Under the pieces are notes generated by a model, which did not search any database, was not told the origin of the DNA, and saw nothing but the letters and a program-made list of their open reading frames with translations. The translations under genes were made by a program, and so were the position numbers. Positions 26,884-35,143 of a stretch of 64,000 nt of DNA are shown here, piece after piece (the first letter of the stretch is position 1; each line of letters opens with the position of its first letter). Origin of the DNA: Neotabrizicola shimadae (lineage in GTDB: Bacteria > Pseudomonadota > Alphaproteobacteria > Rhodobacterales > Rhodobacteraceae); NCBI RefSeq assembly GCF_019623905.1, contig NZ_CP069370.1:3292001-3356000 (forward strand), written 5' to 3'.

Positions 26884-28086
26884 ATGCATGTCGTCGTGAT
26901 CGGGGCGGGACAGGCGGGGGCGGCGCTGGTGGCGCGGCTGCGCGCGCAGGGCCACAAGGGCCCCATCACCCTGATCGGCGAGGAGAAGGCGCCCCCCTAC
27001 CAGCGCCCGCCGCTTTCCAAGGCCTATCTGCTGGGCGAGATGGACGCAGAGCGGCTGTGGCTGCGGTCGTCCGAGTTCTATGCCGAGAACGACATCACCC
27101 TGCGCCTTGACCGCCGCGTGACGGCCATCGACCCGGTGGCGAAGACCGTGAGCCTGGGCAGCGAGACCATCCCCTATGACGAACTGGCGCTGACCACCGG
27201 CGCGATCCCGCGCCGGCTGCCCGCGGCCATCGGCGGCGAGCTGGCCGGGGTCTATACCGTGCGGACGCTGGCCGATGTGGATGCGATGCGCGACGAGTTT
27301 GCGCCCGGCGCGCGGGTGGTGATCGTGGGCGGCGGCTACATCGGGCTGGAGGCCGCGGCGGTGGCGGCGAAGCTGGGGTTGCAGGCCACGGTGGTGGAGA
27401 TGGCGCCGCGCATCCTGCAGCGGGTGGCGGCGCCCGAGACCTCGGATTACTTCCGCGCTTTGCATGGCGACAAGGGCGTGGAGATCCTGGCGTCCACCGG
27501 GCTGGAGCGGCTTTTGGGCGAGGACCGGGTGACTGGCGTGCGCCTGAGCGACGGGCGCGAACTGCCGGCCGATTTCGTCATCGCGGGCGTGGGCATCGTG
27601 CCGGCCACGGCGCTGGCCGAGGCGGCAGGGCTGACCATCCAGAACGGCATCGCCTGCGACGAATTCGGGCGCACCTCGGACCCGCATGTCTGGTCGGCCG
27701 GGGACTGCGCGTCCTTCCCGTGGAAGGGCGGGCGGCTGCGGCTGGAATCGGTGGGCAATGCCATCGACATGGCCGAGGCGGTGGCCGACAACATGCTGGG
27801 TGCGAACAAGCCCTACGAAGCGGCGCCGTGGTTCTGGTCGGATCAGTACGACTGCAAGCTGCAGATCGCCGGGCTGAACACCGGCTATGACCGGATCGTG
27901 ACGCGCGGTCCGGATGGCGAGGCGGTGTCGTTCTGGTACTATGCGGGCGACCGGCTTCTGGCGGTGGACGCGATGAACGACCCGCGCGCCTATATGGTGG
28001 GCAAGCGGCTGATCGAGCAGGGGAAATCCCCTGACCCAGCGGCGGTGGCGGACCTGTCCACCAACATGAAGGCGCTTTTGAAGTAA
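26884..28086 (+). CDS. FAD-dependent NAD(P)H oxidoreductase (rubredoxin/ferredoxin reductase type)
   Basis: The 400-residue protein has an FAD-binding motif at the N-terminus (VVIGAGQAGAALVARLR), the PPYQRPPLSKAYLLGEM segment of BphA4/PdR-type reductases, an NAD-binding GGGYIGLEAAAVAAKLG near residue 145, and VWSAGDCASFP near 270 for the FAD ribityl tail. It should pass electrons from NAD(P)H to a small iron-sulfur protein, but no ferredoxin, rubredoxin or P450 gene is adjacent. Its TAA shares a base with the rsmD start (TAATG). Confidence 0.92.
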   Translation: MHVVVIGAGQAGAALVARLRAQGHKGPITLIGEEKAPPYQRPPLSKAYLLGEMDAERLWLRSSEFYAENDITLRLDRRVTAIDPVAKTVSLGSETIPYDELALTTGAIPRRLPAAIGGELAGVYTVRTLADVDAMRDEFAPGARVVIVGGGYIGLEAAAVAAKLGLQATVVEMAPRILQRVAAPETSDYFRALHGDKGVEILASTGLERLLGEDRVTGVRLSDGRELPADFVIAGVGIVPATALAEAAGLTIQNGIACDEFGRTSDPHVWSAGDCASFPWKGGRLRLESVGNAIDMAEAVADNMLGANKPYEAAPWFWSDQYDCKLQIAGLNTGYDRIVTRGPDGEAVSFWYYAGDRLLAVDAMNDPRAYMVGKRLIEQGKSPDPAAVADLSTNMKALLK

Positions 28087-28649
28087 TGCGCATCATCGGC
28101 GGCGCGCGGCGGGGGCTGAAGCTGGCCGAGGTGGGCGAGGGCGATCCCGCCGCGCACCTGCGCCCGACGTCCGACCGCGTGCGCGAGGCGATCTTCAACC
28201 TGCTGATCAACGGCGGCCATGGCGATCCGCTGACGGCTGCGCGCGTTCTGGACCTGTTCGCCGGCACCGGCGCGTTGGGGCTGGAGGCGCTGTCGCGCGG
28301 TGCAGCCCGCGTGGCCTTTGTGGACGACGGGACTACGGCGCGGGCGCTGTTGCGGCAGAATATCGAGAAGATGCAGGCGATGGGCGCCACCGACGTCTGG
28401 CGCCGCGACGCCACCCGCATGGGGCCGAACCGCGGGCCGGGCTACGGCCTGGTCTTCCTGGACCCGCCCTATAACAAGGGCCTGGGCGAGGCGGCGCTGG
28501 TCTCGTGCCTGGAGGGCGGATGGCTGGCGCCCGGCGCGATGGTGGTCTGGGAAGAGGGCGCGGCGCCTGTGCCGCCCGCGGGGTTTGAGATGCTGGATCA
28601 GCGGAAGTATGGCGACACGCTGGTCACGCTCTTGCGGGCGCCGGCATGA
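28086..28649 (+). CDS. rsmD: 16S rRNA (guanine-N2-)-methyltransferase RsmD
   Basis: The 187-residue protein starts MRIIGGARRGLKLAEV, the RsmD N-terminus, followed by LRPTSDRVREAIFNLL. The SAM-binding motif is VLDLFAGTGALGLEALSRGA, and the catalytic motif is FLDPPYNKGLGE (DPPY). It methylates G966 of 16S rRNA at N2 in the small subunit. It starts on the last base of the reductase stop and overlaps the HAD gene by four bases. Confidence 0.96.
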   Translation: MRIIGGARRGLKLAEVGEGDPAAHLRPTSDRVREAIFNLLINGGHGDPLTAARVLDLFAGTGALGLEALSRGAARVAFVDDGTTARALLRQNIEKMQAMGATDVWRRDATRMGPNRGPGYGLVFLDPPYNKGLGEAALVSCLEGGWLAPGAMVVWEEGAAPVPPAGFEMLDQRKYGDTLVTLLRAPA

Positions 28650-29293
28650 CCCCTGCGGCCGTGCTGTTCGATTGCGATGGCGTTCTGGTGGACAGCGAGG
28701 ACATCGCCTTCGACCTGCTGATGGACGAGTTCGCCAACCATGGCCTTACCCTGCCGCGCGCGCGGATGGAGGTCGAGGTTCTGGGGCTGACCATGGTGGG
28801 TGTGGCCGACCGTGCCCGTGCCCTGGGCGCGGCGCTGCCGCAGGACTGGGTGGCGCGCTTCTATGAGCGGCTCTATGCTCGACTGGAGCAGGGCACCCCG
28901 CTGATCCCCGGCATTCTGGAGGTGCTGGAACGGCTGGACGCGGCGGGGATTCCCTATGCCGTGGGATCCAACGGGTCGGACCGCAAGATGGAGATCACGC
29001 TTGGCCAGCACCCTGCGCTTTGGGCGCGGCTGCAGGGGCGCATGTTCTCGGGCCAGACGCTTGGCACGCCGAAGCCCGCGCCTGGATTGTGGCTGCACGC
29101 GGCCCGCGCGCTTGGCGTTGATCCGGCAGGCTGTAGCGTGGTCGAGGACAGCCCGACCGGCGCCCGCGCCGCCCGCGCGGCGGGGATGCGGTGCTTCGCC
29201 TATGCGCCTCATGGCGACGGCGCGCGGATGGTTGCCGAAGGCGCCCTACCCTTCCGCGCCATGGCCGAGTTGCCGGGACTTCTTGGGATTTGA
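28646..29293 (+). CDS. HAD-superfamily hydrolase (beta-phosphoglucomutase/phosphatase-like)
   Basis: The 215-residue protein carries motif I LFDCDGVLVDSEDIAF (nucleophile DCD), a helical cap, motif II VGSNGSDRKM, a lysine near GTPKPAPGLWLHAA, and motif IV VVEDSPTGARAARAAGM. This is the phosphatase/phosphoglucomutase subgroup with cap C1. The likely role is dephosphorylation of a sugar phosphate or phosphoglycolate-like metabolite. Its stop lies five bases from the convergent dnaE2 stop, with no spacer for separate terminators other than the palindrome within the dnaE2 end. Confidence 0.9.
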   Translation: MTPAAVLFDCDGVLVDSEDIAFDLLMDEFANHGLTLPRARMEVEVLGLTMVGVADRARALGAALPQDWVARFYERLYARLEQGTPLIPGILEVLERLDAAGIPYAVGSNGSDRKMEITLGQHPALWARLQGRMFSGQTLGTPKPAPGLWLHAARALGVDPAGCSVVEDSPTGARAARAAGMRCFAYAPHGDGARMVAEGALPFRAMAELPGLLGI

Positions 29294-29298
29294 CCGGC

Positions 29299-32154
29299 CT
29301 ACGGTGGCGGGGCTGTGGGCAGACCGAGGCCCCGGCCCTTGCCGGGGCGAGTGGGGTGGCCCCCTGACGGCGTCAGCAGCGGGCGCAACAGTGCAAGAGG
29401 GTGACTGCGCAGCGTCAGCCGCATGGCGACGTAATCCTCGACCACCGCCTCGCCCTCGCTCATCTGGCGGAATATGACCGAAGGTTCGGAAATTCCCTCG
29501 CCCTCCAGATCGCCCGAGAAGAGCGGCAACGGTTCAGCCGGGACCAGCGCCTTCGCGGCCCAGAGCGCATCGCGGCGCGACAGTCCGAGTGCCGCGAAGC
29601 AATCCGCCTCGGCCAGAAGGGACAGCATGGCGGGCGAAATGCGCGCCCGGCGCCAGACATCCTCGACCGCGCGGTAGCCGTTGCCGCGCGCGGCCACGAT
29701 CCACTGCGCCTCTTCCTCGGCCATGCCGGAGATCTGGCGGAAGCCAAGGCGCAGCGCCAGTTGCCCCCCGGTACCGGGTTCCATGCGGTTGTCCCAGTGG
29801 CTGGCATTGATGCAGGGCGGCAGCACCGTGACACCGTGTTCGCGCGCGTCGCGCACGATCTGGGCCGGGGCGTAGAAGCCCATCGGCTGCGAATTCAGCA
29901 GCGCGCAGGCGAAGATGCCGGGATGGTGCCGCTTCAGCCAGGCCGAGGCATAGACCAGAAGCGCGAAGCTGGCGGCATGGCTTTCGGGGAAACCATAGCT
30001 GCCGAAGCCCTCGATCTGGGCAAAGCAACGGGCCGAGAAATCCTCGTCATAGCCTTTGTCGCGCATGCCCTGCAGGAAGCGGTCCTTCAGGGCCGAGACA
30101 TTGCCGTGCTTCTTGAAGGTGGCCAGCGCCCGGCGCAGGCGGTCGGCTTCCTCGGGCGAAAACCCGGCGCCGACGATGGCAATCTGCATCGCCTGTTCCT
30201 GAAACAGTGGCACGCCAAGCGTCTTGCCCAGCACGCGGCCCAGTTCATCTGAGGGGAAGCTCACCTTTTCCTGGCCGTTGCGGCGGCGGAGGTAAGGATG
30301 CACCATGTCACCCTGGATCGGCCCCGGCCGGATGATCGCCACCTGCACCACAAGGTCATAGAAGGCGCGCGGCCGCATCCGCGGCAGGAAGTTCATCTGT
30401 GCCCGGCTTTCCACCTGGAACACGCCAAGGCTGTCGGCCTGGCACAGCATCTCGTAGGTGGCGGGATCCTCGGGCGGCAGGGTGGCCAGTGTCAGCTTGC
30501 GGCCGTGGTGCCGGTCGACCAGGTCGAAGGCCTTGCGGATGCAGGACAACATGCCAAGTGCGAGCACATCCACCTTCAGGATCTTCAGCGCGTCGATGTC
30601 GTCCTTGTCCCAGCAGATGACGGTGCGCCCCTCCATCGCCGCATTCTCGATCGGGACCAGTTCGTCCAGCCGGCCCTCGGTCACGATGAAGCCGCCGACA
30701 TGCTGGGACAGGTGGCGGGGAAAACCCTGGATCTCGTCGATCAGGCTCAGTGCAAGCCGCAGCCTCTTGTCGGCGGGATCGAGCCCGATCTCGCGCAGGC
30801 GGTCGTCGGTAATGCCGCCCGGTCCACCCCAGCCCCAGATCTGGCCAGACATGGCGGACAGCGTATCCTCTGTCAGGCCCATGGCGCGGCCAACCTCGCG
30901 CACGGCGCGCTTGCCACGGTAATGGATCACGGTGGCACAAAGCCCGGCGCGGTGGCGACCGTAGCGGTCATAGATGTGCTGGATCACCTCTTCGCGCCGC
31001 TCGTGTTCAAAATCCACGTCGATGTCGGGTGGCTCGCCCCGCGCCTCGCTGACGAAGCGCTCAAAGACCATGGTGCCGATCTCGGGCGAGACCGAGGTGA
31101 CGCCAAGCGCATAGCAGACCACGGAGTTCGCCGCCGAGCCGCGCCCCTGGCACAGGATGTTCCGGCTTCGGGCGAACTGCACGATGTCATGCACCGTCAG
31201 GAAATAGGGCTCGTAGCCCAGCTTGCCGATCAGGGCGAGTTCATGCGCCATCTGGGCCTGGACCTTTTCCGGCGCGCCCTTGGGATAGCGCCAGGCGAGG
31301 CCGGCCCTGGCCAGCCGTTCCAGCCGGCCAGCCGCCGTCTCTTCCCCCTTGATTTCCGAAGGATATTCATAGCGCAGGTCGTCCAGGCTGAACCGGCAGC
31401 GTTCCGCGATCTCGCCCGTGCAATGCACGGCGGCCTCGTGGCCGCGGAACAGCCGCAGCATCTCGGCCTCACTGCGCAGGCGCTGTTCGGCATGGGGAAG
31501 CGCGTGGCGACCCAGATTCTCGACTCGGATACCAAGGCGGATCGCCGTCAGAACATCCGCCAGCCGCCGCCGCGCCGCAACATGCATCATCGGCAGGGCC
31601 GAGGCGACCGGCAGGAGGCCAAGGTCGGTTGCGGTTTTCGCCAGACGGTCGAAGCGGGCCGAATCCTGCCCGTCATAGCGCGGGGTCATGATCAGATGCA
31701 CCTGGCCGGGAAAGGCCGCGGCCAGCCGCGCCGCCAGCCCACGCCAGGGCTGCGACCAGGGGCCAGGATGCACCAGCATCACCAGTCCCGCGCCGAACTC
31801 CATCAGGTCGGACTCGTGCAGCAGACATTCCCCCTTGGGCGCGCGCAGTTGCCCGACCGTGATCATCCGGCATAGCCCGGCCCAGCCCTTGCGGTCGGCG
31901 GCAAGGCAGGTCACGGCACAGCCGTTCGCCAGCATGATCCGCGCCGCCGGGATCAGCCGCGGCGCCGTGCCGATGACGCGGGCGATCTCGCGCGCCTCGA
32001 CATGGGCGCGCACGATGCCGGCGACCGAATTCACATCGGCCACCGCCAGCGCCGCCATCCCTGCCTCGGCGGCATGACGCATCATCTCCTCGGGGTGGGA
32101 GGCCCCGGTGAGGAAGGTGAAGTTCGTCTGGGCGGACAGTTCGGCGAAGGCCAT
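29299..32154 (-). CDS. dnaE2: Error-prone DNA polymerase DnaE2 (ImuC), C-terminally truncated
   Basis: The 951-residue protein has the PHP domain (MAFAELSAQTNFTFLTGASH), the polymerase core with the PDIDVDFEHERREEV metal-binding acidic motif near residue 385, QEQAMQIAIVGAGFS, and the helix-hairpin-helix region (FGFRQISGMAEEEA-like text). It makes translesion products in SOS mutagenesis. Normal DnaE2 proteins (about 1,050-1,120 residues) go on past RSHPLALLRPLLTP into an OB-fold. Here the frame ends 20-odd residues later in GC-repeat-encoded text (RPGKGRGLGLPTAPPP), so the OB-fold is absent. A LexA box lies just upstream. No imuA or imuB is adjacent. Confidence 0.92.
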   Translation of the reverse strand: MAFAELSAQTNFTFLTGASHPEEMMRHAAEAGMAALAVADVNSVAGIVRAHVEAREIARVIGTAPRLIPAARIMLANGCAVTCLAADRKGWAGLCRMITVGQLRAPKGECLLHESDLMEFGAGLVMLVHPGPWSQPWRGLAARLAAAFPGQVHLIMTPRYDGQDSARFDRLAKTATDLGLLPVASALPMMHVAARRRLADVLTAIRLGIRVENLGRHALPHAEQRLRSEAEMLRLFRGHEAAVHCTGEIAERCRFSLDDLRYEYPSEIKGEETAAGRLERLARAGLAWRYPKGAPEKVQAQMAHELALIGKLGYEPYFLTVHDIVQFARSRNILCQGRGSAANSVVCYALGVTSVSPEIGTMVFERFVSEARGEPPDIDVDFEHERREEVIQHIYDRYGRHRAGLCATVIHYRGKRAVREVGRAMGLTEDTLSAMSGQIWGWGGPGGITDDRLREIGLDPADKRLRLALSLIDEIQGFPRHLSQHVGGFIVTEGRLDELVPIENAAMEGRTVICWDKDDIDALKILKVDVLALGMLSCIRKAFDLVDRHHGRKLTLATLPPEDPATYEMLCQADSLGVFQVESRAQMNFLPRMRPRAFYDLVVQVAIIRPGPIQGDMVHPYLRRRNGQEKVSFPSDELGRVLGKTLGVPLFQEQAMQIAIVGAGFSPEEADRLRRALATFKKHGNVSALKDRFLQGMRDKGYDEDFSARCFAQIEGFGSYGFPESHAASFALLVYASAWLKRHHPGIFACALLNSQPMGFYAPAQIVRDAREHGVTVLPPCINASHWDNRMEPGTGGQLALRLGFRQISGMAEEEAQWIVAARGNGYRAVEDVWRRARISPAMLSLLAEADCFAALGLSRRDALWAAKALVPAEPLPLFSGDLEGEGISEPSVIFRQMSEGEAVVEDYVAMRLTLRSHPLALLRPLLTPSGGHPTRPGKGRGLGLPTAPPP
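29329..29348. repeat. GC palindrome, copy 3, inside the dnaE2 3' end
   Basis: GCCCCGGC, loop CCTT, GCCGGGGC within the CGAGGCCCCGGC...GCCGGGGCGA unit also seen at 17812. Here it is read as the last codons of dnaE2, where the conserved C-terminal domain should be. Confidence 0.7.
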
Positions 32155-32399
32155 GGCGGATCGTGAACAAATGAAGAACAAAGCTAGCGCGATCCTGCTT
32201 GCGCTTCCAGTGAGTCGGCCTGATCCGATCACCTCCGTCCATTCTCTCTCCGGCAAATACCCTCGCGGGGATCGCCGCCCGGGCGGCGATGGGGGCAATA
32301 AGGCTCCCCGCTCAGCCGCAACGGGTTGCCGCAGCTCGGCCACCGCCCGCGGCAACGCCGTCCCGGCGGGCTCGATGCCCGCAGGGACGGCACGCCCCC
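32155..32399. other. dnaE2 upstream region with GC palindromes
   Basis: Besides the LexA box this 245-base gap holds CAAATACCCTCGCGGGG, related to the AAATACTC elements, and the perfect 20-base palindrome ATCGCCGCCCGGGCGGCGAT at 32271-32290, which may terminate the transglycosylase-side transcript or act as an operator. No gene was found. Confidence 0.5.
32165..32179 (-). promoter_or_regulatory. LexA box (GTTC-N7-GTTC) of dnaE2
   Basis: The minus strand reads GTTCTTCATTTGTTC, a perfect match to the alphaproteobacterial LexA operator. It ends ten bases upstream of the dnaE2 ATG, so the gene should be SOS-induced. This also supports the chosen start. Confidence 0.85.
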
Positions 32400-33632
32400 T
32401 CAGCGCAGGGCATCAAGCGCAGCAAGGCTCGCGTAGCCATCAGGCGGCAGGCCCTGCGCCTCTTGCCAGGCCTGCATGGCGCGGATCGTCTTCGGGCCTA
32501 TGCGCCCATCCACGCCTCCGGTGTCGAAGCCGGCGTCCGTCAGGCGCTGCTGCAGTTCCACACGCTCCTCCAACACCAGCGCGCGATCCTCGCGTGGCCA
32601 GCCGGCCGCGATAGGCGGACCGCCGGCGATGCGGTCAGACAGATGGCCGACGGCGATGACATAGGCATCGGCCAGGTTATAGGCCTCAATCGCCTTGAAA
32701 TTACCAAAGGTCAGGAATGCAGCGCCACGCCAGCCGCCGGGCAGGCGCAGTTCAGCCAGGCCGCCAGCCGGCAACTCGCCCCCGCCCACCGGCGCCACGC
32801 CCAGGGCGCGCCACTCGGCGGGCGGCTTGAACACGCCTTCGCCGGATTGCCGGTAGTCGAAACCTTCGGGCAGCGTGACCTCCAGCCCCCAGGGCTGGCC
32901 ACGAACCCAGCCCGACGCCGCAAGATAGGCAGCGGTGGAGGCCAGCGCATCGGTCGGATCGTCGCCCCAGATGTCGCGCCGGCCGTCACCGTCGAAATCC
33001 ACCGCCAGCCGCAGGTAGGAAGAAGGCATGAACTGTGTATGGCCCATCGCGCCGGCCCAGCTTCCCTGCATCGCCGCGGGTGTCACGTCGCCCGCCTGCA
33101 GGATACGCAGTGCCGCCAGCACCTCGCCTTCCCAGAAGGCGGCGCGGCGGCCGCCGCAGGCCAGCGTGGCCAGCGAATCCATCAGCGGGAAATCGCCGCG
33201 GAAGGCGCCGTAGTCGCTTTCCAGCCCCCAGATCGCCACCACGATCTCCTTCGGCACGCCGTATTGCGCCTCGATCTGCCCGAGCAGCGCCGCATTGACC
33301 TTAAGCGCCTTCTGCCCGCCGGCGACACGGTCGGGCGAGACGGCGCGGTCGAGATAGTCCCAGATCGTCTTCGTGAATTCGGTCTGGTTGTAGTCCCGTT
33401 CCAAAACGCGCGGGTCGGGGGCGACCCCGGCTAATGCGGCATCGAAGACCTCGGGCGTTATGCCCGCGGCCAGGGCCTTGGGTCGGAAGCCCTGCACCCA
33501 GGCCCCCATGGCCGTCGCATCGCAATTTGCCTTCACCGCCCTGCCCTCCACCAGTTCGGGCGGCGGCAGGCTTTCGGCCAGAGCCGGGCCGCAGAAGACC
33601 GTCGTCACCGCTGCCAGAAGCCAGGTTCGCAT
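32400..33632 (-). CDS. Lytic murein transglycosylase (MltB family) with peptidoglycan-binding domain
   Basis: The 410-residue protein starts MRTWLLAAVTTVFCGPALAE, a signal peptide, behind a GGAGAGG ribosome binding site. The MltB-type catalytic domain shows IWGLESDYGAFRGDFP with catalytic E138, then GAMGHTQFMPSSYLRLAVDFDGDG. The C-terminal 60 residues (LQQRLTDAGFDTGGVDGRIG) are a peptidoglycan-binding type 1 domain. It cleaves glycan strands of peptidoglycan to anhydro-muropeptides in the periplasm. A cysteine at residue 14 lies within the signal and is not a convincing lipobox. Confidence 0.94.
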   Translation of the reverse strand: MRTWLLAAVTTVFCGPALAESLPPPELVEGRAVKANCDATAMGAWVQGFRPKALAAGITPEVFDAALAGVAPDPRVLERDYNQTEFTKTIWDYLDRAVSPDRVAGGQKALKVNAALLGQIEAQYGVPKEIVVAIWGLESDYGAFRGDFPLMDSLATLACGGRRAAFWEGEVLAALRILQAGDVTPAAMQGSWAGAMGHTQFMPSSYLRLAVDFDGDGRRDIWGDDPTDALASTAAYLAASGWVRGQPWGLEVTLPEGFDYRQSGEGVFKPPAEWRALGVAPVGGGELPAGGLAELRLPGGWRGAAFLTFGNFKAIEAYNLADAYVIAVGHLSDRIAGGPPIAAGWPREDRALVLEERVELQQRLTDAGFDTGGVDGRIGPKTIRAMQAWQEAQGLPPDGYASLAALDALR

Positions 33633-33725
33633 CGCACCTCTCCAAGACCGCGGCCAGACTAGGCAAGCCTGCAGGGATGCGAAACCCCCGTTCCCCAGGC
33701 GCGCGCAGACCGATATCATCCCGCC

Positions 33726-34979
33726 ATGCCCGCCCTGTGCCGCGATTGCCTGACACGCTTTGATGCCGGCGCCCGTTGCCCGGTCTGCCGGTCGCCGCGC
33801 GTGGTTTCCCACGGCGAACTGGATACGCTGTCCATCGCCCACATGGATTGCGATGCCTTCTATGCCAGCGTGGAAAAGCGCGACAATCCGTCCTTGCGCG
33901 ATGTGCCGGTGATCGTCGGCGGCGGACAGCGCGGGGTGGTGTCGACCTGCTGCTATCTGGCGCGAATCCATGGCGTGCGCTCGGCCATGCCGATGTTCCA
34001 GGCCCTGAAGCTTTGCCCGCAGGCGGTAGTGGTGAAGCCACGGATGAGCGCCTATGTCGAGGTCAGTCGCGCCATCCGGTCCATGATGGAGGAACTGACG
34101 CCGGCCATTGAGCCATTGTCGCTGGACGAGGCCTTCCTGGACCTGACGGGTACTGCCCGGCTGCATGGTGCGCCGCCGGCCCTGATGCTGGCCCGGCTGA
34201 CGAGGCGGATGGAGACCGAACTCGGTGTCACCGGCTCGATCGGGCTGTCGCACAACAAGTTCCTTGCCAAGATCGCATCGGACCTAGACAAGCCGCGCGG
34301 GTTTTCCGTGGTGGGCAAGGCAGAGACGGCCGAGTTCTTGAAGCCGAAATCGGTACGCATCATCTGGGGGGTGGGCACGGCCACCCAAGCCGCGCTCGAG
34401 GCAGCCGGGATCCGCACTATCGCCGACCTTCTTCGGTGGGAGCGCGCTGACCTGATCGCCCGGTTTGGCCGCATGGGCGACCATCTGTGGCGGCTGGCGC
34501 GTGGCGAGGATTCTCGTCGCGTGAACCGGGACGAGCGGCCGAAGTCGATCTCGAAGGAGACGACCTTCTTCGAGGACTCGTCGGACCCGGTCCTTCTGGA
34601 CGGGCACCTGTGGCGGCTGGCGGAACAGGTCTCGGACCGCGCCAAGGCCAAGGGGCTGGCCGGGCGCACGGTGACGCTGAAGCTGAAGCGGGGGGGTTTC
34701 AAGCTCGTCACACGCCGGCAATCCCTGGACGGGCCGACCCAGATCGGCGACCGCATCTATCGCGCGGCGCGGACCATGCTGGATCAGGCCGGATTCCGGG
34801 GGCCGTTCCGACTGATCGGCGTGGGCATTGCCGACTTGGCGCCCGCGGCCGAGGCGGACCTTTCCAGCGATCTTCTTGATCCGGATGCGGGCCGCCGGGC
34901 AGCAACCGAGCGCGCGACGGATGCGATCCGAGCGCGGTTCGGCGCCGAGGCCATCATGAAGGGCCGCGCACTGCGCTGA
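33726..34979 (+). CDS. dinB: DNA polymerase IV (DinB) with N-terminal zinc ribbon
   Basis: The 417-residue Y-family polymerase has catalytic motifs AHMDCDAFYASVEKRD (first aspartate) and LSLDEAFLDLTG (aspartate-glutamate pair), a thumb, and a little-finger domain from about residue 280. It bypasses DNA lesions. Before the usual DinB start it carries about 35 extra residues with C5-x2-C8 and C18-x2-C21 (CRDC...CPVC), likely a zinc ribbon. No LexA box was seen upstream, unlike dnaE2 1.6 kb away. It diverges from the transglycosylase gene. Confidence 0.94.
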   Translation: MPALCRDCLTRFDAGARCPVCRSPRVVSHGELDTLSIAHMDCDAFYASVEKRDNPSLRDVPVIVGGGQRGVVSTCCYLARIHGVRSAMPMFQALKLCPQAVVVKPRMSAYVEVSRAIRSMMEELTPAIEPLSLDEAFLDLTGTARLHGAPPALMLARLTRRMETELGVTGSIGLSHNKFLAKIASDLDKPRGFSVVGKAETAEFLKPKSVRIIWGVGTATQAALEAAGIRTIADLLRWERADLIARFGRMGDHLWRLARGEDSRRVNRDERPKSISKETTFFEDSSDPVLLDGHLWRLAEQVSDRAKAKGLAGRTVTLKLKRGGFKLVTRRQSLDGPTQIGDRIYRAARTMLDQAGFRGPFRLIGVGIADLAPAAEADLSSDLLDPDAGRRAATERATDAIRARFGAEAIMKGRALR

Positions 34980-35009
34980 CAACCTGAGGGCGAGCCCGCA
35001 GAAAAAAGA

Positions 35010-35030
35010 GGCCGGGCAAAATGCCCGGCC
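35010..35030 (-). terminator. Intrinsic terminator of the response-regulator gene
   Basis: An 8-base stem (GGCCGGGC at 35010-35017 with 35023-35030) and AAAAT loop are followed on the minus strand by TCTTTTTTC. It lies about 115 bases past the regulator stop and has the right orientation for it. Confidence 0.8.
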
Positions 35031-35143
35031 AGGTCCAACAGGGAGGATGCCGTGTCATGACCCCGACACGGCGAGGGGATGGAATTGGCAACACTGCCGT
35101 TCGTATCAGTATATACCCTCTGATTCGGGCAACAATAAGACGT

